NCBI RefSeq assembly: GCF_000424005.1
Contig: NZ_AUJB01000013.1
Coordinates: 62,001-126,000, forward strand
DNA: 64,000 nucleotides
Reading direction: 5' to 3'
DNA from: Pseudobutyrivibrio ruminis CF1b
GTDB lineage: Bacteria; Bacillota; Clostridia; Lachnospirales; Lachnospiraceae
The notes beneath the pieces were generated by a model. The model was given only the letters and a program-made list of their open reading frames with translations. It made no database searches and was not told where the DNA came from. The position numbers and the translations under genes were made by a program. The first letter of the stretch is position 1. Each line of letters starts with the position of its first letter. Shown here in pieces: positions 51,631 to 61,063 of this stretch.

Positions 51631-51658
51631 AAAAATTCCCTTCGGGGAATTTTTTTTT
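51631..51658 (+). terminator. Terminator after the AraC regulator
   Basis: Perfect 10-bp stem AAAAATTCCC / GGGAATTTTT with a TTCG tetraloop, T run beyond. Confidence 0.95.
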
Positions 51659-51669
51659 AATCTCTGGTG

Positions 51670-51710
51670 TTGACATCCATATGATACTAGTGTACTATCT
51701 ACATAGTACA
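51670..51710 (+). promoter_or_regulatory. Promoter with overlapping GntR-type operator
   Basis: TTGACA, 17-base spacer, TACTAT. A perfect 8-bp inverted repeat TGTACTAT-CTAC-ATAGTACA (51691-51710) covers the -10 box, well placed for autorepression by the GntR/YtrA-type protein encoded just downstream. Confidence 0.8.
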
Positions 51711-51736
51711 GAGGTACAACACGGAGGAGTATACAT

Positions 51737-52087
51737 ATGCAATATGATTCAAAAACGCCTATATATATGCAGGTTATCGATGCGATAAAGCTGGATATTA
51801 TAAATGAGCGAATCAAAACAGGTGAAAAACTTCCTTCTAGTAGAGATCTTGCAGTGCAGTACACAATCAATCCTAATACTGCAGCCAGGGTGTATCAGGA
51901 ACTTGAACGAGAAGGGGTTTGCTACACCAAAAGAGGAATGGGCACATTCGTGACCGAGGATGAATCTAAGATAAAAGAATGTCGTCATGAAATGGCTCAT
52001 GGTTGCCTGGAAGAGTTTCTTAAATGTATTTCAGAACTTGGTATTTCAAAGGACGAGGCAATCGAAATGATTAAAACTACTAAATAA
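51737..52087 (+). CDS. GntR-family repressor, YtrA type
   Basis: 116 residues: a winged helix (about 10-77; IYMQVIDAIKLDIINERIKT, KLPSSRDLAVQYTINPNTAA) plus a short helical tail, the compact YtrA layout without a ligand domain. YtrA proteins repress adjacent ABC transporter operons and are released by cell-envelope antibiotics in some species. The operator at 51691-51710 and the ABC genes behind fit that arrangement. Confidence 0.9.
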   Translation: MQYDSKTPIYMQVIDAIKLDIINERIKTGEKLPSSRDLAVQYTINPNTAARVYQELEREGVCYTKRGMGTFVTEDESKIKECRHEMAHGCLEEFLKCISELGISKDEAIEMIKTTK

Positions 52088-52104
52088 CGGAGGAAGGAAT
52101 AAAA

Positions 52105-52815
52105 ATGTTAGAGAGCTTTGAGGTTACAAAGAAATTTCTTGGCAAGACAGCAGTAGATGGAGTTTCCATTAAGCTTGAGCCGGGACATATTTATGCAATG
52201 CTTGGCCCAAACGGAAGCGGTAAGACAACATGGATGAAGATGGCAGCAGGCCTTATTAAGCCAACATCTGGTGTAATCAAATATAAGGATGAGCCAGTAG
52301 GGGTTAGAAGCAGAAGAGAAATCGCATACATGTCTACAGAACCATATTTCTATGACTGGATGACAGTTGGCGATGTTGGAAAATATTATCAGGATTTCTT
52401 CGATGATTTTTCGATGGAAGCTTTTGAGGAAATGCTTCAGGAGATGGATCTTGAAAAGAAACTTAAGTGTAAGGAACTTTCATCTGGTATGCTTGCCAAA
52501 TTAAAGGTGGCAGTTACCATGGCAAGAGACGCAAAGGTATACATGCTTGATGAGCCACTTAATGGAATTGATCTTCTTGCAAGAGATGAAGTTTTAAATG
52601 CAATCATCAGACATGCCGGTGAGGACAAGGTACTTTTAGTATCAAGTCATCTTGTAGAGGAGCTTGAGTCAGTTGTTGATTATGCAATCTTCATTAACAA
52701 ATCTCATCTGGCAGGTGTTTATGAAGTAGAAGAGTTAAGACAGAACCAGTGCATTTCATTAGCTGATAAGTATAGAGAAGTGTATGGCGCTGCTGAAATG
52801 GGAGGTGCTTGTTAA
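52105..52815 (+). CDS. ABC transporter ATP-binding protein
   Basis: 236 residues. Walker A GPNGSGKTTWMKM, a degenerate signature LSSGMLAKLKVAVTMARDAK and Walker B VYMLDEPLNGIDLLARDE. Belongs to the YtrB/bacitracin-type export ATPases usually paired with GntR/YtrA regulators. AGGAAGG ribosome site. Stop overlaps the next start (TAATG). Confidence 0.92.
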   Translation: MLESFEVTKKFLGKTAVDGVSIKLEPGHIYAMLGPNGSGKTTWMKMAAGLIKPTSGVIKYKDEPVGVRSRREIAYMSTEPYFYDWMTVGDVGKYYQDFFDDFSMEAFEEMLQEMDLEKKLKCKELSSGMLAKLKVAVTMARDAKVYMLDEPLNGIDLLARDEVLNAIIRHAGEDKVLLVSSHLVEELESVVDYAIFINKSHLAGVYEVEELRQNQCISLADKYREVYGAAEMGGAC

Positions 52816-53558
52816 TGGGAGCATTAATTAAATACGAGTTTAGAAAATCATGGAAGATGAAGGGCCTGGTCCTTTGCTTCACAGCATTTTTCGAGTTGTT
52901 ATTTCTTTTTGGGGCATGGAAACTAAGCGATGATTTGCTTGCAGCATCCATTACAGGATTGGTGCTGACAACAATTTGTGGCTTGTTCCTAATCGGAGTA
53001 TATGGAATTCATGTGCTTAGCAAAGATATTAATACAAAGCAAAGCTACATGTTATTTATGACACCTAATAACAGTTACAAGATTCTCGGAGCAAAAGTAA
53101 TTGAGAACTGCGGCTCAGTACTTATCTCTGGTATATTTTTCACAGTCCTTGCAATCCTCGACATCATGCTTCTAACAATTAGATACGAAGATTTCAAAGG
53201 GGTTATGGAACTTTTAAGTGTGGTTGTTACAGGTGATGTTGCTACATTAAATTACCAGACATTTGGAATGGCTTGTTTTGACGGTGTTATGTCATGGGTA
53301 TATCTTATCTGTCTTGGATTTTTGGCAGTTGTACTTTGTGCCACAGTATTAAAAGGAAACAAATTTAACGGATTACTAAGCTTCGTGGCATTTCTTGTGA
53401 TTTCAGTTGTTGTAAACAACATTCACGATGCAATATATGGCGACTTATACATTTATTCAATGTCTAGACTCGTTTCAAATATAGGCTTTTACGCATTGCT
53501 TACATTGGTATTCTATTTGATCACAGCTTGGATCATGGATAATAAATTGTCAGTTTAA
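52815..53558 (+). CDS. ABC transporter membrane protein, YtrC/ABC-2 type
   Basis: 247 residues, six membrane helices, no recognisable conserved motif, but size, position and TAATG coupling to the ATPase mark it as the permease. GGAGG at 52801-52805 and the ATG at 52815 decide the start over a TTG six bases earlier. Likely an export or sensing channel for a peptide or envelope-active compound. Confidence 0.75.
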   Translation: MGALIKYEFRKSWKMKGLVLCFTAFFELLFLFGAWKLSDDLLAASITGLVLTTICGLFLIGVYGIHVLSKDINTKQSYMLFMTPNNSYKILGAKVIENCGSVLISGIFFTVLAILDIMLLTIRYEDFKGVMELLSVVVTGDVATLNYQTFGMACFDGVMSWVYLICLGFLAVVLCATVLKGNKFNGLLSFVAFLVISVVVNNIHDAIYGDLYIYSMSRLVSNIGFYALLTLVFYLITAWIMDNKLSV

Positions 53559-53585
53559 GACTAGTTATGGAGGATGATATTTTTT

Positions 53586-54971
53586 ATGGAAACAGTTAAG
53601 AAGTTTTTTGGGAAAATCGGCCACTTCCTAAGGAAGCATGTTAAGTTAGTTATTGTTATTGCTATTATTTTAGGAATAGTTGGCTATGCACGTTACAACA
53701 TGGCTAAGGCACAGAAGCTCATGGAAGAAGAGGCTAATAAGCCAGTTACAGCTGAAGTAGATCAGATGGACCTTACAAAGTCTGTAAGTGTTACAGGAAC
53801 ACTTACCGCTACAGACACTGCAAAGGTTACATCTACAATCGGTGGAACTATGACCGGTATCAAGGTAAAGAAGATCAACTATGAAGTTGGCGATTATGTA
53901 GAGGCTGGTTCAGTTGTAGTTGAGTTTGACGGTGATGACTTTGACAGAAAGATTGCCGAGCTTAATGCTCAGTACAATATTGAAAACAAGCAGGGAGTTC
54001 AGGATATAGATGATCTCCAGAAGACCATTACTGACACTCAGAAGAAGATTGAAGAAAGAAAAGAATGGCTTGAAAAGTACAAGGTATATTATGACGATGT
54101 AAAGGGTGCTTTTGATAACGGCCAGAAGGATCCATACTCAGGTGAAACAGAGCGATACGAAGAGCAGAATCAGATTATCAAGGCTCGCTATGGTTTCACA
54201 ATGGAAGAGTATGAAATGAAGCGTGATGAGTTAGAGGATTGGGAAGATGCCATTGATCAGGCTCAGACAAAGATTGAGCTTGCTCAGCTTAAGCAGGCAT
54301 TCAGCCAGAACTACACTCAGGTAGATGCAAAAGAAGATGTATATGAGAGCAAGGATGCTACTCATGTTGAGGCTCCTATTTCAGGATACATCATCACAAT
54401 GAATGTTACTGAAGGAAACAACTATGCTCAGGGTAATACCGTATTTACGATAGCAGATACAAGCGAGTTCGTAGTAGAAGCTACAGTTAATGAGTACAAC
54501 ATTGCAAACATTGAGACAGGTCTTCCTGCAAAGGTTAAGTTTGAGGCTACAGATGATGAATCATTTGACGGCGAAGTAACTTTCGTTTCACTTGCATCAG
54601 AGGATGTAATCGGAACAAATCAGCAGGCTACAGGCGGCAATGTTGCATCATACAAAGTTAAGATTAAGATGGACAAAACTGACAAGAGAATGCGTGTTGG
54701 TATGACTGCAAAGGCCAGCGTAATTATCGACTCAGCTAAGAATGCTCTTTGTGTTCCATACGATTGTGTTCAGAAGAAGGATGATGGTACATTATTTGTA
54801 AACGTTATCGAGGATGATGGTAACAAGAAAGAAATCAAGGTTACAAAGGGACTTGAGAGCGATTACTATGTAGAAGTTAAGGGTGAAGGTCTTAAGAAGG
54901 GCATGACTGTAGAAGCAGTTGTAGCTGATGGACCAAGTACAGATATTATGGATTACATGTATTTCGATTAG
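53586..54971 (+). CDS. Membrane-fusion adaptor protein (MacA/HlyD type)
   Basis: 461 residues: N-terminal membrane helix (about 17-38), barrel-sandwich half (VSVTGTLTATDTAKVTSTIG), a coiled-coil hairpin (about 130-240, rich in Glu/Lys/Gln), the second lipoyl half (APISGYIITMNVTEGNNYAQ), a beta-barrel and a membrane-proximal domain. In Gram-positives such adaptors work with MacB-type exporters or peptide efflux pumps. Start chosen at 53586 (GGAGG 12 bases upstream). The ATPase and FtsX-type permease that follow are its partners. Confidence 0.88.
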   Translation: METVKKFFGKIGHFLRKHVKLVIVIAIILGIVGYARYNMAKAQKLMEEEANKPVTAEVDQMDLTKSVSVTGTLTATDTAKVTSTIGGTMTGIKVKKINYEVGDYVEAGSVVVEFDGDDFDRKIAELNAQYNIENKQGVQDIDDLQKTITDTQKKIEERKEWLEKYKVYYDDVKGAFDNGQKDPYSGETERYEEQNQIIKARYGFTMEEYEMKRDELEDWEDAIDQAQTKIELAQLKQAFSQNYTQVDAKEDVYESKDATHVEAPISGYIITMNVTEGNNYAQGNTVFTIADTSEFVVEATVNEYNIANIETGLPAKVKFEATDDESFDGEVTFVSLASEDVIGTNQQATGGNVASYKVKIKMDKTDKRMRVGMTAKASVIIDSAKNALCVPYDCVQKKDDGTLFVNVIEDDGNKKEIKVTKGLESDYYVEVKGEGLKKGMTVEAVVADGPSTDIMDYMYFD

Positions 54972-54980
54972 GAGGTTATT

Positions 54981-55709
54981 ATGGCAGAAAATACTATGCT
55001 TGACCTTCGCAATATCCATAAGAGTTTCTTTATTGGGACCCCCAACGAATTTGAGGTACTTCACGGACTGAATTTTACAGTCAACAAGGGCGAGTTTGTT
55101 TCCATCGTTGGTCAGTCTGGTTCAGGTAAATCTACACTGATGAATATCATCGGTGCTTTGGACAGACCCACAGCTGGTGAATACTCTCTTGATGGAATAG
55201 ATATTGAGAAGGCTAAGGATCACGAGCTTTCAGCACTTAGAAATAAAAAGATTGGATTCGTATTCCAGACATACAATCTTATTGCCAGAACAACAGCACT
55301 TAAAAACGTTGAGCTTCCTATGATGTATGCCGGTATGGGCAGACAGGAGAGAATGGAGCGCGCAAAGATGCTTCTGGAGCAGGTGGAGATGACAGACAGA
55401 ATGATGCATAAGCCTGATGAGCTTTCAGGTGGACAGAAGCAGCGTGTTGCTATTGCAAGAGCCATGGCAAATGACCCAGCAATCATTTTGGCCGATGAGC
55501 CTACAGGTGCTCTTGATTCTGCTACTGGACGATTGATTATGGATATTTTCCATAAGCTTCACGAGGAGCAGGGCAAGACAATTGTTCTTATCACTCACTC
55601 ACCTGAACTTTCACGTGAGACACAGCGAATCATCACTCTCAAGGATGGCAGCATCGTTGGAGAGTCTGCAGGAAGCTGGACTGGATTAAACGCAAAGGAG
55701 GGCGAATAA
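54981..55709 (+). CDS. ABC transporter ATP-binding protein, MacB/LolD type
   Basis: 242 residues. Walker [18 protein letters not shown]-loop [20 protein letters not shown], signature [15 protein letters not shown] and Walker [14 protein letters not shown], plus the family-typical long N-terminal [25 protein letters not shown] precedes the ATG. One-base overlap with the permease gene. Powers a mechanotransmission-type exporter for peptides, lipids or drugs. Confidence 0.94.
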   Translation: MAENTMLDLRNIHKSFFIGTPNEFEVLHGLNFTVNKGEFVSIVGQSGSGKSTLMNIIGALDRPTAGEYSLDGIDIEKAKDHELSALRNKKIGFVFQTYNLIARTTALKNVELPMMYAGMGRQERMERAKMLLEQVEMTDRMMHKPDELSGGQKQRVAIARAMANDPAIILADEPTGALDSATGRLIMDIFHKLHEEQGKTIVLITHSPELSRETQRIITLKDGSIVGESAGSWTGLNAKEGE

Positions 55710-57007
55710 TGTTATTTACAGAGAACGTCCTCGTGGCATTATCGGGACTTAAAGCAAATATAATGCGTTCCCTGCTTACAATGCTTGGAATTATTATCGG
55801 TATCGCATCCGTAATTGCGATAATGACAGTTGGTAACTCTATTACCCTTATTGTCAACTCAACCATGCAGGGTCTTGGTGCAAATAATATTCAGGTAGCT
55901 ATCATGCAGAAGTCTACTGAAGATTCAGAAGAGTCAGGTGTGAATTATGGTGGCGGCTATGTTAGAGATTTGACTGACGAGGACCTTATCACAAAGGAAA
56001 TGCTCAAGTCTCTTACAGACGAGTTTAAGGATGATATCAAGTATGTCATGCTTACAGAACAGGTAGGAGATTATTATTCTACAAGCAAGGTCAGCCGCAA
56101 CGGTAAGGATGCCAAGGTTCAGATTGTAGGCTATAACAGGGACTACATGGAATTTAATGATAAGGAAGTACTTGGCGGACGAAGCTTTATCACAACTGAT
56201 TATAAAGAAGGCAAGTCAGTCTGTATGGTTTCAGACAAGCTGGTTGAACGTCTTTATAAAGGCGATAACGATGCAGTTATCGGTACAGAGATTGAGGTTG
56301 TCAGCAGTGATGGTACCTTCAATGACTTTTATGTAGTTGGTGTATATAAATATGTGGCAGATTCAATATCATTTGGTGAGTCTGATAACCCTAAGACAGA
56401 GGTACTAGTTCCTCTTAATACTGCCAGAAAAATTAATCACACAGCAAACAAGGGCTTCGAGTATTTTATGCTTGTTACATCTGTGAACACAGATAATGTC
56501 ACCTTTGTAACAAAAGTTAGAGATTTCTTTAATGTAAATTTCTATTCGAGAAATGATGCCTTTGAGGTTGCTGCAGTAAGTATGGATTCCATGATGGATT
56601 CATTAAATACTATGATTAGCATGATTAAGCTTGCTCTTTCAGTAATCGCCGGAATTTCCCTGGTAGTAGGTGGTATCGGTGTTATGAACATCATGTTGGT
56701 ATCTATCACAGAGCGAACAAAGGAAATCGGTACTAGAAAGGCCCTTGGTGCTACAAATTCATCTATTCGACTACAGTTCATCACTGAGTCAGTGGTTATC
56801 TGTGTAATTGGTGGTATCATTGGAATCTTCCTTGGAGTAGGCCTTGGTATGCTGGCTGTTAAACTTATGGGTTACGATGCAGTGGTTTCAGTTTCAAGTG
56901 TTGTCATTGCAGTTGGATTCTCTATGGCTATTGGTATCTTCTTCGGATACTATCCAGCAAATAAGGCAGCTAAGCTCAACCCAATTGACGCTTTGCGTTA
57001 CGAATAG
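55709..57007 (+). CDS. ABC transporter permease, MacB/FtsX type
   Basis: 432 residues: TM1 (about 18-42: SLLTMLGIIIGIASVIAIMT), a large extracellular domain (about 45-300) and three C-terminal TMs with the landmarks SVIAGISLVVGGIGVMNIML, ITERTKEIGTRKALGATNSS and PANKAAKLNPIDALRYE. Matches the MacB family exactly in layout and length. Final gene of the efflux cluster. Confidence 0.94.
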   Translation: MLFTENVLVALSGLKANIMRSLLTMLGIIIGIASVIAIMTVGNSITLIVNSTMQGLGANNIQVAIMQKSTEDSEESGVNYGGGYVRDLTDEDLITKEMLKSLTDEFKDDIKYVMLTEQVGDYYSTSKVSRNGKDAKVQIVGYNRDYMEFNDKEVLGGRSFITTDYKEGKSVCMVSDKLVERLYKGDNDAVIGTEIEVVSSDGTFNDFYVVGVYKYVADSISFGESDNPKTEVLVPLNTARKINHTANKGFEYFMLVTSVNTDNVTFVTKVRDFFNVNFYSRNDAFEVAAVSMDSMMDSLNTMISMIKLALSVIAGISLVVGGIGVMNIMLVSITERTKEIGTRKALGATNSSIRLQFITESVVICVIGGIIGIFLGVGLGMLAVKLMGYDAVVSVSSVVIAVGFSMAIGIFFGYYPANKAAKLNPIDALRYE

Positions 57008-57084
57008 CAAGTTATTTTCAAAGCTTGACTTTGAAAATAGCTTGCCACAGCAGGCCCATTGCTGAAAGCAATTTGCATGGGCCT
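57008..57084 (+). terminator. Two hairpins after the efflux cluster
   Basis: First: CAAGTTATTTTCAAAG / CTTTGAAAATAGCTTG (57008-57044), a near-perfect 15-16 bp stem starting at the stop codon. Second: AGGCCCAT / ATGGGCCT (57052-57084). T runs are weak; together they likely stop transcription or protect the 3' end. Confidence 0.7.
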
Positions 57085-57125
57085 AGCTTTCCCGCTGTAT
57101 TGACTTTTTGTTAAATATTATTGAA

Positions 57126-57205
57126 TATAATGTGAAAAAATAAGGACTAGCCCCTTTCTGTGCTACAATCCCATTAGTGGGATAGTATACAGAAAGGGGT
57201 TTTTT
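57126..57205 (+). promoter_or_regulatory. FIST-gene leader: hairpin plus T run that sequesters the ribosome site
   Basis: A -10 box TATAAT at 57126-57131 (a possible -35 TTGACT lies 20 bases upstream, too far for consensus). Then arms CCCCTTTCTGT (57151-57161) and ACAGAAAGGGG (57189-57199), with inner stem ATCCCA-TTAG-TGGGAT (57168-57183), directly followed by six T and the ATG at 57206. The right arm is the gene's Shine-Dalgarno sequence. The structure looks both like a terminator and a ribosome-site mask. Confidence 0.75.
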
Positions 57206-58300
57206 ATGCAAATTTCTATAGGTACGTCAATGAAGACAGATGTAGGGGCTGCTGTGGCTGAAGTCTGCGCTAAAGCTGGCAATCCTAAATTTTTAGTATT
57301 ATTATCGTCGTTTGATCAGTTTGAGGAAGCGTCGAAATTAATTAATAGCAAATATCCAGGAGTTCCTATTATCGGCACAGGAACAATTTCATATTTTGAT
57401 ACTACCGCATCAGATAAGAGAATGATTTTAATGGCATTTGGAAGTGATGTTGATGTAGAAGTTGGTGTTATACGCAATCTTTCTACGGCTCCAATGCTTG
57501 ATATTCCTGAGTTGGAGGAGAAGATTTCCAAGATAAATGCTGGAGACAGCAATACTATCTGCCTGGAATTCTGTACCAATGATGAAGAGCGTTTGGTTAC
57601 TTCACTAAACGTAGCTTTAGAGCGTGCGAGAATTCCAATTATTGGCGGTACAGTATTTGGATATTCTGAAAAGCAGATACCTCAGGTATTAGTAGATGGA
57701 GTATTATATGAGGATGCATGTTGCTATGCGCTTCTAAAAAATAAAGCAGGTAAGATTAGAACCTATTCTGAAAATATATATGGTCCTATGCCATGCGCAA
57801 AATCGCACATAGCAACTAAGGTAAATTTAGCAAACAAGGAGCTTATCACTTTAGACGGTCGCCCGGCAGCAGACGTTTATTGTGAAGATGCTGACGTTTC
57901 AAGAGCAGAGCTTGTTGATAATGTACTTACCAATCCGCTTGGTCGAATTGTTGGTGATCAGATATTCATTTCAAGTCCTTATGCTATTGGAAATAATGGC
58001 TCATTGATTAATTATAAAAAGATTAATGAGAATGATTCCATTCAGGTATTGGAGCTTAAGGATTACGAAGAGATTGGAAATGATACTCGCAATACGATTA
58101 GAAGCGAGAATAATAAGATTTCATTTATCTTCTCTATAAATTGTATTTATCGTCACTTGTTATATGCGAACAAAGGTTATCTTGAAACCTTCATTGGTGA
58201 CATGGGTCGTGTAGGCACACATGTTGGAATCGTAGGTGGAGGTGAGCAGTATAAGAAACAGCATGTAAATCAGACTATGGTTTGCGCTGTGTTCGAATAA
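57206..58300 (+). CDS. FIST domain sensor protein
   Basis: 364 residues, no membrane segment. FIST N domain (about 10-200; PIIGTGTISYFDTTASDKRM, IPIIGGTVFGYSEKQIPQVL, ACCYALLKNKAGKIRTYSEN) and FIST C domain (about 215-360; LVDNVLTNPLGRIVGDQIFI, VGTHVGIVGGGEQYKKQHVN). FIST domains are thought to bind small ligands such as amino acids and often feed signalling proteins. It is 12 bases from a soluble chemoreceptor gene, so this is probably its input module. Confidence 0.9.
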   Translation: MQISIGTSMKTDVGAAVAEVCAKAGNPKFLVLLSSFDQFEEASKLINSKYPGVPIIGTGTISYFDTTASDKRMILMAFGSDVDVEVGVIRNLSTAPMLDIPELEEKISKINAGDSNTICLEFCTNDEERLVTSLNVALERARIPIIGGTVFGYSEKQIPQVLVDGVLYEDACCYALLKNKAGKIRTYSENIYGPMPCAKSHIATKVNLANKELITLDGRPAADVYCEDADVSRAELVDNVLTNPLGRIVGDQIFISSPYAIGNNGSLINYKKINENDSIQVLELKDYEEIGNDTRNTIRSENNKISFIFSINCIYRHLLYANKGYLETFIGDMGRVGTHVGIVGGGEQYKKQHVNQTMVCAVFE

Positions 58301-58312
58301 CGGAGGTGCGAT

Positions 58313-59275
58313 ATGGGATTATTTGGAAAGAAGAAAATCGATGCCCAGCAGGCTCAGGACGCTGGTGATGTAAAAGAAAAAAAGATTGATTTAAAAGACC
58401 GCATGAAAGCTATCCGTGAGGTTGGCAGATATTCAATAGAGCAGAAGGAAAAGCTTCAAAGTGAAGAGGCAAATACTATTGCTGGTATTGAGACAATCAG
58501 AGATTCATTCTCTGTTGTAGAAGATAAGTATGGCAGTATTTCTGATTCTGTGAGCGGATTTAAAGAGCAGTTTAGAACAATCGAAGAAATAACAAATGCC
58601 TTTGATGACATTGTAAAAAAACTGGTTGTCACAGCTGATGATTCTCACAATGGTATGGAAAAGGTTGACCAGAGTACTGGTGCCGTTTCTGATACAATCG
58701 CAGAGGTTGAGGAAGTGTTTGCAGCATTCCAGAAGAGCTTTGATGATATCCGTGAGAAGGTAGAGCAGATTGGTGGTTTTGCTAAGCAGACAAATCTTCT
58801 TGCTCTTAACGCATCAATTGAGGCTGCCCGTGCTGGTGAAGCAGGACGAGGCTTCGCTGTCGTTGCCGACGAAGTTACAAATCTTTCTACTGAGATTCAG
58901 AGTGTCGTTACATCTGTATTCGATAGTATGAAGGAACTGGATGAAAACAATAACAGACTAGTTGAATCTGTAGGCCATACCAAGAAGGCCATCGAAGCTT
59001 CTCATGAGCGTGTTGTTGAGACTCAGGAAGTTGTTGGTCAGATTAAAACTGTAGCTGAAGAGGTTACAGAGCAGAGCGAGCAGATGGGCGAGGTATTTGA
59101 AAACTGCGAGACATCTATTAATTCTATCTCTGATAATATTGAAGATTCACGTAGTTACTTCGATCAGGTTTCAAACGATATTGAAGATATCAAGGTAAAG
59201 ATTACCGAGAAGGGCTTTATGTTCGAGGATATGAACCATGTTCTTGAGCAGATTGCCCCATTAACTCATTTGTAA
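58313..59275 (+). CDS. Soluble methyl-accepting chemotaxis protein
   Basis: 320 residues, no membrane helices, no sensor domain, no HAMP. Residues about 1-45 are basic and helical; the rest is a coiled-coil signalling hairpin with tip [20 protein letters not shown] (about residue 161). It must receive its signal from another protein, most simply the FIST protein encoded just upstream. AACGGAGG ribosome site. Ends at the terminator at 59300. Confidence 0.92.
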   Translation: MGLFGKKKIDAQQAQDAGDVKEKKIDLKDRMKAIREVGRYSIEQKEKLQSEEANTIAGIETIRDSFSVVEDKYGSISDSVSGFKEQFRTIEEITNAFDDIVKKLVVTADDSHNGMEKVDQSTGAVSDTIAEVEEVFAAFQKSFDDIREKVEQIGGFAKQTNLLALNASIEAARAGEAGRGFAVVADEVTNLSTEIQSVVTSVFDSMKELDENNNRLVESVGHTKKAIEASHERVVETQEVVGQIKTVAEEVTEQSEQMGEVFENCETSINSISDNIEDSRSYFDQVSNDIEDIKVKITEKGFMFEDMNHVLEQIAPLTHL

Positions 59276-59299
59276 AGTATTCTCCTTGAAAGATGAAGG

Positions 59300-59328
59300 G
59301 GGCTATGCATTGTGCATAGTCCTTTTCT
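59300..59328 (+). terminator. Terminator after the FIST/MCP pair
   Basis: 10-bp stem GGGCTATGCA / TGCATAGTCC (one G-T), loop TTG, then TTTTCTT. Confidence 0.88.
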
Positions 59329-59383
59329 TATGCTAAAATATCAGCTAGCTAAAAATTTTTACACGAAGGAGAAGATGTTAATT

Positions 59384-61063
59384 ATGGATTTTAAGTTTAA
59401 AGATTTACCATATGAGCGTCCTGATATCGACGCTTTTGAAAAGACAGTTGCTGAGCTTATAGAGCGTCAGCAGGCTGCAAAGTCTGGCGAAGAGCAGTTT
59501 GAGATTCATAAGGAATTTTACAAGCTTTCTAATGATTTTGAAACTGCATACAACATCGCTTATATCAGACATGATGCTGATAACACAGATGAATTCTATG
59601 AGAAGGAAAATGATTACTTTGATGAGGTAATGCCTAGAGTAAGCAATGCCACAATCAAGTACAACAATATTCTTGCAGCATCAGAGTACAAGGATTACCT
59701 TGAGACAAAGCTTGGTCCAGTATTTTTCAAGAATGCTGAACTTGATGCAAAGTCAGTTAACGATGCAGTTATTCCTCTTATGCAGGAGGAAAATGCTCTT
59801 GCATCACGTTATGACAAAATCATTGCTACTGCAAAGATTCAGTATGAAGGTGAGACTTACAACCTTTCACTTATGGCACCATTTACTACAAACAAGGATC
59901 GTGAGATTAGAAAGAAAGCTCAGAAGGCCGTTTCAGACTGGTTTATGAGCGTTACACCAGAGATTGATGAAATCTACGACAAGATGGTAAAGAACAGAAC
60001 TGAGCAGGCAAAGCTTTTAGGTTTTGATTCTTATACAGAGGTTGCTTATTGCAGATGGCACAGAAATAGCTACGGTCCAAAGGACGTGGAGAACTTCAGA
60101 AAGCAGATTAAGGAATACTTTGTTCCTTTTGTTGGAAAGCTTGCTGAAAAACGTGCAGCAAGACTTGGTCTTGATAAGCTTCAGGCTACAGAGCTTGGCG
60201 TTTATTTCAACGAGGGCAATCCAAAGCCTACAGGCACACCTGAAGAGATTCTTAAGAGCGGTCAGGATATGTACTCAGAGCTTAGCCCAGAGACAAAGGA
60301 ATTCATGGATTTCATGATGAAGCATGAATTATTTGATGTATTTGGTCGTAAGAACAAGGCTGCTGGTGGATACCAGACATACCTTCCAAACTATAAGGCA
60401 CCATTTATCTATGCTAACTTCAATGGAACAAGCGGTGACGTTGATGTAATTACACATGAGTGTGGTCATGCTTTCCAGGCATATGTAGTTCGTGATGATG
60501 AAGTTACAGAGCACAATGCACTTGGTATGGAGACAGCAGAGATTCACTCTATGTCTATGGAGTACTTCACATATGGATGGATGAAGAATTTCTTTGGCGA
60601 CAGATACGAGGATTACTTCGAGATGCATCTTGAGGATGCCAGCACATTCCTTCCTTATGGAACAATGGTTGATGAGTTCCAGCATATTGTTTACGATAAT
60701 CCAGAGATGACTCCGGCAGAGCGTAAGGAGACATGGAAGAAGCTTGAGCAGCAGTACAGACCATACATCGATTTCTCAGAGAATGAGTTCTATAATCTTG
60801 GTGGTTTCTGGCAGAAGCAGCTTCACATCTTTGATGTGCCATTCTACTACATTGATTATGTACTTGCTTCAATCTGTGCTATGCAGTTTAAGGTATGGAT
60901 GGATGAGGATTACAAAGAGGCATGGAATCACTACCTTCAGCTTTGCAAGCTTTCAGGCAGCGATTACTACACCAAGATGATTAAGTCTGTAGGCCTTAAG
61001 ACACCATTCGAAGACGGTGTTGTAAAGGAAGTTGTAGATAAGTTCTCAGCTAAGATTTTCTAA
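59384..61063 (+). CDS. pepF: Oligoendopeptidase F, M3 family
   Basis: Cytoplasmic zinc peptidase that trims oligopeptides. 559 residues, standard for the clostridial M3 oligoendopeptidases. Zinc motif H358-E359-C-G-H362 (THECGHAF), third ligand region MEYFTYGWM, and FDVPFYYIDYVLASICAMQF near the end. Start at 59384 is favoured with AAGGAG 12 bases upstream; an in-frame ATG at 59375 is only 3 bases from the site. Its end overlaps the convergent fliB gene by 18 bases. Confidence 0.92.
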   Translation: MDFKFKDLPYERPDIDAFEKTVAELIERQQAAKSGEEQFEIHKEFYKLSNDFETAYNIAYIRHDADNTDEFYEKENDYFDEVMPRVSNATIKYNNILAASEYKDYLETKLGPVFFKNAELDAKSVNDAVIPLMQEENALASRYDKIIATAKIQYEGETYNLSLMAPFTTNKDREIRKKAQKAVSDWFMSVTPEIDEIYDKMVKNRTEQAKLLGFDSYTEVAYCRWHRNSYGPKDVENFRKQIKEYFVPFVGKLAEKRAARLGLDKLQATELGVYFNEGNPKPTGTPEEILKSGQDMYSELSPETKEFMDFMMKHELFDVFGRKNKAAGGYQTYLPNYKAPFIYANFNGTSGDVDVITHECGHAFQAYVVRDDEVTEHNALGMETAEIHSMSMEYFTYGWMKNFFGDRYEDYFEMHLEDASTFLPYGTMVDEFQHIVYDNPEMTPAERKETWKKLEQQYRPYIDFSENEFYNLGGFWQKQLHIFDVPFYYIDYVLASICAMQFKVWMDEDYKEAWNHYLQLCKLSGSDYYTKMIKSVGLKTPFEDGVVKEVVDKFSAKIF

